DNA of 6,414 nucleotides, taken from contig NZ_CP013141.1 of assembly GCF_001442535.1 (NCBI RefSeq), forward strand, positions 5,714,780-5,721,193. Reading direction: 5' to 3'. The stretch's first letter is position 1. Each line of letters starts with the position of its first letter. This DNA comes from Lysobacter antibioticus. Its GTDB lineage: Bacteria; Pseudomonadota; Gammaproteobacteria; Xanthomonadales; Xanthomonadaceae. Positions 6,301 through 6,414 of this stretch are shown piece by piece. The notes beneath the pieces are model-generated. The model had not been told where the DNA came from. It saw nothing but the letters and a program-made list of their open reading frames with translations, and searched no databases. Position numbers and translations under genes: made by a program.

Positions 6301-6414
6301 AAGGTCAGGGTGCCGGCGCCGGTCTTGGTAAAGTTGGCGCCGTCGCTGCTGATGACCGGCCCGCTGAAAGTCAGATTGGCCGCTGCGTTGGTCACTTCGA
6401 TCCCGCTGCCGAGA
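1..6414 (-). CDS. Giant repeat-rich autotransporter-type surface protein, internal fragment (both ends outside the window)
   Basis: One minus-strand frame is open across the entire window, giving about 2,137 residues with no stop; start, signal peptide and C-terminus are not visible. The product is dominated by Gly, Thr, Asn, Asp, Ala and Val, is strongly acidic, and has very few Lys, Cys and Trp. Residues 1 to about 800 carry eight PATR-like cores of the form K-x-G-x-G-T-x-x-L-(x)n-Y-x-G-x-T-x-(x)n-G-x-L. Residues from about 800 to the end carry tandem 125-158-residue modules ending in Gly-Asp-Asp. PATR cores are known from type Va autotransporter passengers, where they are linked to folding and export of a right-handed beta-helix through the outer membrane. 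The inferred role is therefore a cell-surface or shed adhesin-like protein. No catalytic domain is recognisable. Alternatives are a two-partner-secreted (TpsA/FHA-like) protein or a type I-secreted RTX-like adhesin; PATR cores favour the autotransporter. The minus-strand coding call is firm, the secretion class likely, and the ligand unknown. Confidence 0.92.
138..197. repeat. 60-base perfect direct repeat, copy 1 (partner at 525-584)
   Basis: Bases 138-197 match 525-584 exactly, an offset of 387 bases, equal to the length of B module 4. The copies differ at the flanking bases (137 c versus 524 t; 198 g versus 585 a). The repeat encodes the Phe-Glu-Thr-Leu-Thr-Lys head through Pro-Ala-Ala-Ser, and similarity extends with scattered mismatches on both sides. 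Confidence 0.9.
330..716 (-). repeat. Type B module 4, cysteine-free (129 residues)
   Basis: It begins at Gly-Asp-Asp 708-716. It has Gly-Gly-Thr-Gly-Thr-Asp-Thr-Phe, Ala-Thr-Leu-Gly-Gly-Ala, Phe-Glu-Thr-Leu-Thr-Lys-Thr-Asn (F codon 582-584), Leu-Asn-Ile-Asp-Gly-Pro-Ala-Ala-Ser and Thr-Val-Asn-Val-Asp-Gly-Gly-Thr-Leu. The cysteine positions hold Phe (Phe-Gly-Phe) and Leu (Met-Leu-Asp-Gly-Asp-Asp). It is the copy most similar to the next module at DNA level. Confidence 0.75.
525..584. repeat. 60-base perfect direct repeat, copy 2 (partner at 138-197)
   Basis: This is the partner of the 138-197 copy, in the same orientation and reading frame within B module 4. Older module copies at the equivalent place (for example around 909-968) carry many mismatches, so this pair is a recent or recently homogenised duplication. 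Confidence 0.9.
717..1091 (-). repeat. Type B module 3, cysteine-free (125 residues)
   Basis: It begins at Gly-Asp-Asp 1083-1091. It has Ala-Asp-Leu-Gly-Ala-Val-Gln-Gly-Phe-Glu-Thr-Leu-Ser-Lys-Thr-Gly (F codon 966-968), Leu-Asn-Ile-Asn-Gly-Pro and Ser-Asp-Phe-Leu-Thr-Val. At the two positions that are Cys in B modules 1 and 2 it has Ser (Tyr-Ser-Gly) and Leu (Leu-Leu-Asp-Gly-Asp-Asp). It is 15 bases shorter than those copies. Confidence 0.75.
1092..1565 (-). repeat. Type A module 4 (158 residues)
   Basis: It begins at Gly-Asp-Asp 1557-1565. It contains Gly-Asp-Asp-Arg-Val-Val-Leu-Asp-Asn, Phe-Glu-Ile-Leu-Gln-Lys (F codon 1425-1427), Gly-Ala-His-Gly-Phe, a core ending with Leu-Ser-Val-Ala-Gly, Asp-Thr-Pro-Thr-Leu, Leu-Asn-Val-Val-Gly and Gly-Asn-Leu-Gly-Asp-Gly-Ser-Asp. 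It is the last A module in the window; only B modules follow. Confidence 0.75.
1566..1955 (-). repeat. Type B module 2, with cysteine pair (130 residues)
   Basis: It is exactly as long as B module 1 (390 bases). It has Gly-Ala-Gly-Asn-Asp-Thr, Ala-Asp-Leu-Gly-Ala-Leu, Phe-Glu-Gly-Val-Thr-Lys-Thr-Gly (F codon 1830-1832), Leu-Asn-Ile-Thr-Gly-Pro, Phe-Gly-Cys-Gly (Cys 1635-1637) and Leu-Cys-Gly-Gly (Cys 1569-1571), again 22 residues apart. The middle section (Leu-Gln-Glu-Val-Gln-Val-Leu-Glu) has diverged from the other B copies. Confidence 0.75.
1956..2426 (-). repeat. Type A module 3 (157 residues)
   Basis: It begins at Gly-Asp-Asp 2418-2426. It contains Gly-Gly-Asn-Asp-Thr-Leu-Val-Leu-Asp-Asn, Phe-Glu-Leu-Leu-Gln-Lys-Thr-Asn (F codon 2292-2294), Gly-Ser-Gln-Ser-Phe, a core ending LDVDG, Glu-Thr-Pro-Thr-Val, Leu-Asn-Val-Asp-Gly and Gly-Asp-Leu-Gly-Ala-Gly-Asn-Asp. 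It sits between two B modules as part of the A-B alternation. Confidence 0.75.
2427..2816 (-). repeat. Type B module 1, with cysteine pair (130 residues)
   Basis: After Gly-Asp-Asp comes Thr-Leu-Thr-Ile-His, Gly-Ala-Gly-Asn-Asp-Thr, then Ala-Asp-Leu-Gly-Ala-Val-Gln-Gly-Phe-Glu-Thr-Leu-Ser-Lys-Thr-Gly (F codon 2691-2693). Next are Leu-Asn-Ile-Asn-Gly-Pro, Ser-Asp-Phe-Thr-Thr-Val-Asn-Val and Gly-Thr-Leu-Asn-Val. A Tyr-Gly-Cys-Gly (Cys 2496-2498) and a Leu-Cys-Gly (Cys 2430-2432) lie 22 residues apart, just before the next Gly-Asp-Asp. Type B lacks the Thr-Pro-Thr-Val block of type A. Confidence 0.75.
2817..3290 (-). repeat. Type A module 2 (158 residues)
   Basis: It has the same length and strand order as A module 1, with Leu-Val-Leu-Asp-Asn, Phe-Glu-Arg-Leu-Leu-Lys-Gln-Asn (F codon 3153-3155), a core ending LDVDG, Glu-Thr-Pro-Thr-Ile, Leu-Asn-Val-Asp-Gly, and Leu-Leu-Ala-Asn-Gly-Asp-Leu-Gly-Ala-Gly-Asn-Asp. 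It is followed by the first type B module. Confidence 0.75.
3291..3764 (-). repeat. Type A module 1 (158 residues)
   Basis: The module runs from Gly-Asp-Asp (3756-3764) to just before the next (3282-3290). In order it has Asp-Thr-Leu-Thr-Leu, a Gly-x-Gly turn, Leu-Val-Ile-Asn-Asn, Phe-Glu-Gln-Leu-Thr-Lys (F codon 3627-3629), a PATR-like core ending LDVDG, Asp-Thr-Pro-Thr-Val, Leu-Asn-Val-Asp-Gly, Ile-Thr-Gly-Ser-Ala-Gly-Ala-Asn and Gly-Asp-Leu-Gly-Asp-Gly-Ser-Asp. The codon composition matches its neighbours. Confidence 0.75.
3765..4098 (-). repeat. Junction: PATR core 8 leading into a partial type A module
   Basis: A PATR-like core (Leu-Ala-Gln-Ile-Gly-Thr-Gly at its start, LDVNG at its end, 4002-4098) runs directly into the type A sequence Thr-Pro-Thr-Val, Leu-Asn-Val-Asp-Gly, Leu-Leu-Ala-Asn-Gly-Asp-Leu-Gly-Asp-Gly-Ser-Asp. 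It reaches the first Gly-Asp-Asp at 3756-3764. It lacks the Phe-Glu head that opens the core in later modules, and Gln replaces the usual core Lys. It marks the switch between the two architectures. Confidence 0.7.
4218..4592 (-). repeat. Short PATR composite unit 2 (about 125 residues, incomplete at its end)
   Basis: The unit starts at the Ser-Ile-Gly-Ala motif (4581-4592) and parallels the previous unit strand by strand: Leu-Arg-Tyr-Thr-Gly, Asn-Arg-Leu-Phe-Thr-Leu, Gly-Ala-Asn-Thr-Ala-Arg-Thr, Asn-Thr-Gly-Asn-Asn, then a core with Gly-Thr-Trp-Ile-Leu-Thr-Gly-Asn-Asn-Thr-Tyr-Thr-Gly. The core ends in Leu-Met-Ile-Gly, not Leu-Ser-Val-Asp, and no further Ser-Ile-Gly-Ala motif follows. This is the last unit of the N-terminal architecture. 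Confidence 0.65.
4593..4991 (-). repeat. Short PATR composite unit 1 (133 residues)
   Basis: The unit starts at the Ser-Ile-Gly-Ala motif (4980-4991). It keeps the Asn-Leu-Val-Leu, Asn-Tyr-Val-Gly and Phe-Thr-Leu strands but lacks the LRAG core and the Asn-Asn-Phe block of the long units. In their place is a Thr/Asn-rich stretch with a Leu-Thr-Gly-Thr-Asn-x-Ala-Arg-Thr motif, followed by one core containing Gly-Thr-Trp-Arg-Leu (4620-4719) with no cysteine. It is clearly homologous to the following stretch (4218-4592). Confidence 0.7.
4992..5591 (-). repeat. Long PATR composite unit 2 (200 residues)
   Basis: This is the second copy of the long unit, with the same order: Gly-Ile-Gly-Ala motif, Asn-Tyr-Thr-Gly, Arg-Gly-Phe-Thr-Leu, LRAG core (5322-5417), Ala-Phe-Gly, Asn-Asn-Phe, Gly-Gly-Gly, then an LSVD core (5016-5118). 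The second core again has two cysteines (residues 447 and 466) at the positions equivalent to those in unit 1. One of only three Trp residues seen in the fragment lies here, after the Ala-Phe-Gly motif. Confidence 0.75.
5592..6209 (-). repeat. Long PATR composite unit 1 (206 residues)
   Basis: The unit runs from one Gly-Ile-Gly-Ala motif (6198-6209) to just before the next (5580-5591). It holds an LRAG-type core (5928-6020) then an LSVN-type core (5616-5715). Between the cores are an Ala-Phe-Gly motif, an Asn-Thr-Ala-Gly/Asn-Asn-Phe segment and a Gly-rich strand. It aligns along its whole length with the next unit (4992-5591), so the pair looks like an old tandem duplication. The LSVN-type core carries two cysteines (residues 247 and 266). 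Confidence 0.75.

Larger units (their letters stand above)
4002..6330 (-). repeat. PATR (autotransporter-associated beta-strand) repeat array, about eight cores
   Basis: Eight recognisable cores lie at about 6237-6330, 5928-6020, 5616-5715, 5322-5417, 5016-5118, 4620-4719, 4218-4314 and 4002-4098. The first reads TKTGAGTLTLSNDSNNYQG, followed by ITTISGGTLSVN. Two subtypes are visible. The LSVN/LSVD subtype (cores 1, 3, 5, 6) is followed by an Asn-Gly-Gly stretch and a Gly/Ser-Ile-Gly-Ala-Ser motif. The LRAG subtype (cores 2 and 4) is followed by Ala-Phe-Gly and Asn-Asn-Phe motifs. Cores 7 (ending LMIG) and 8 (ending LDVNG) lead into the next architecture. The Asn-Asn-x-Tyr-Thr-Gly turn recurs in most cores. 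In known families these repeats stack as beta-helix rungs and assist passenger translocation. Recognition was by motif only. Confidence 0.85.

Noticed and set aside
1..6414. Pseudogene or frameshifted gene
   Set aside because: The same frame runs from edge to edge without a stop, and every repeat motif falls in that frame.
1..6414. Promoters, ribosome binding sites, terminators, tRNA or other RNA genes
   Set aside because: The window is entirely intragenic; no intergenic gap, T-rich hairpin or RNA-like structure was seen.

Overview
The whole 6,414-base window lies inside one very large gene on the minus strand. Reading the reverse complement from the right edge, one frame (first full codon at 6413-6411, last at 5-3) stays open for about 2,137 codons with no stop. 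Neither the start nor the stop codon is in the window. The translation is Gly/Thr/Asn/Asp/Ala/Val-rich, beta-rich and repetitive, typical of the secreted passenger of a giant autotransporter (type V secretion) or a similar surface adhesin. I saw no second gene, RNA gene, mobile element, CRISPR array, promoter or terminator. The long open frames on the plus strand, and the shorter minus-strand ones in other frames, are antisense or off-frame shadows of this GC-rich gene.

Layout, in reading direction (high to low coordinates). (1) About 6413-4000, fragment residues 1 to about 800, is an array of roughly eight passenger-associated transport repeat (PATR, autotransporter-associated beta-strand) cores of about 31-34 residues. 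They sit in larger tandem units marked by a Gly/Ser-Ile-Gly-Ala motif at 6198-6209, 5580-5591, 4980-4991 and 4581-4592. (2) From about 4100 the protein changes to a second architecture running to the left edge. Its modules are delimited by a Gly-Asp-Asp motif whose codons begin (plus-strand low coordinate) at 3756, 3282, 2808, 2418, 1947, 1557, 1083, 708 and 321. Two module types are used: type A (157-158 residues, with a PATR-like core) and type B (125-130 residues). The order is A(partial)-A-A-B-A-B-A-B-B-B(partial).

The most notable details are as follows. The fragment has only eight cysteines, which fall into four equivalent-position pairs that are present or absent together. Almost all of the roughly 16 lysines occupy one repeat position. 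The module tail predicts the type of the next module. Two neighbouring B modules share a 60-base perfect repeat, suggesting recent duplication or gene conversion.

High G+C (about two thirds by eye), strong G/C third-position preference and this protein class suggest a GC-rich Gram-negative proteobacterium. Something like the Xanthomonadaceae (Lysobacter/Xanthomonas/Stenotrophomonas) is plausible, but that is inference and not shown by a marker gene. The signal peptide and C-terminal beta-barrel that would prove an autotransporter must lie, if present, right of 6414 and left of 1 respectively.
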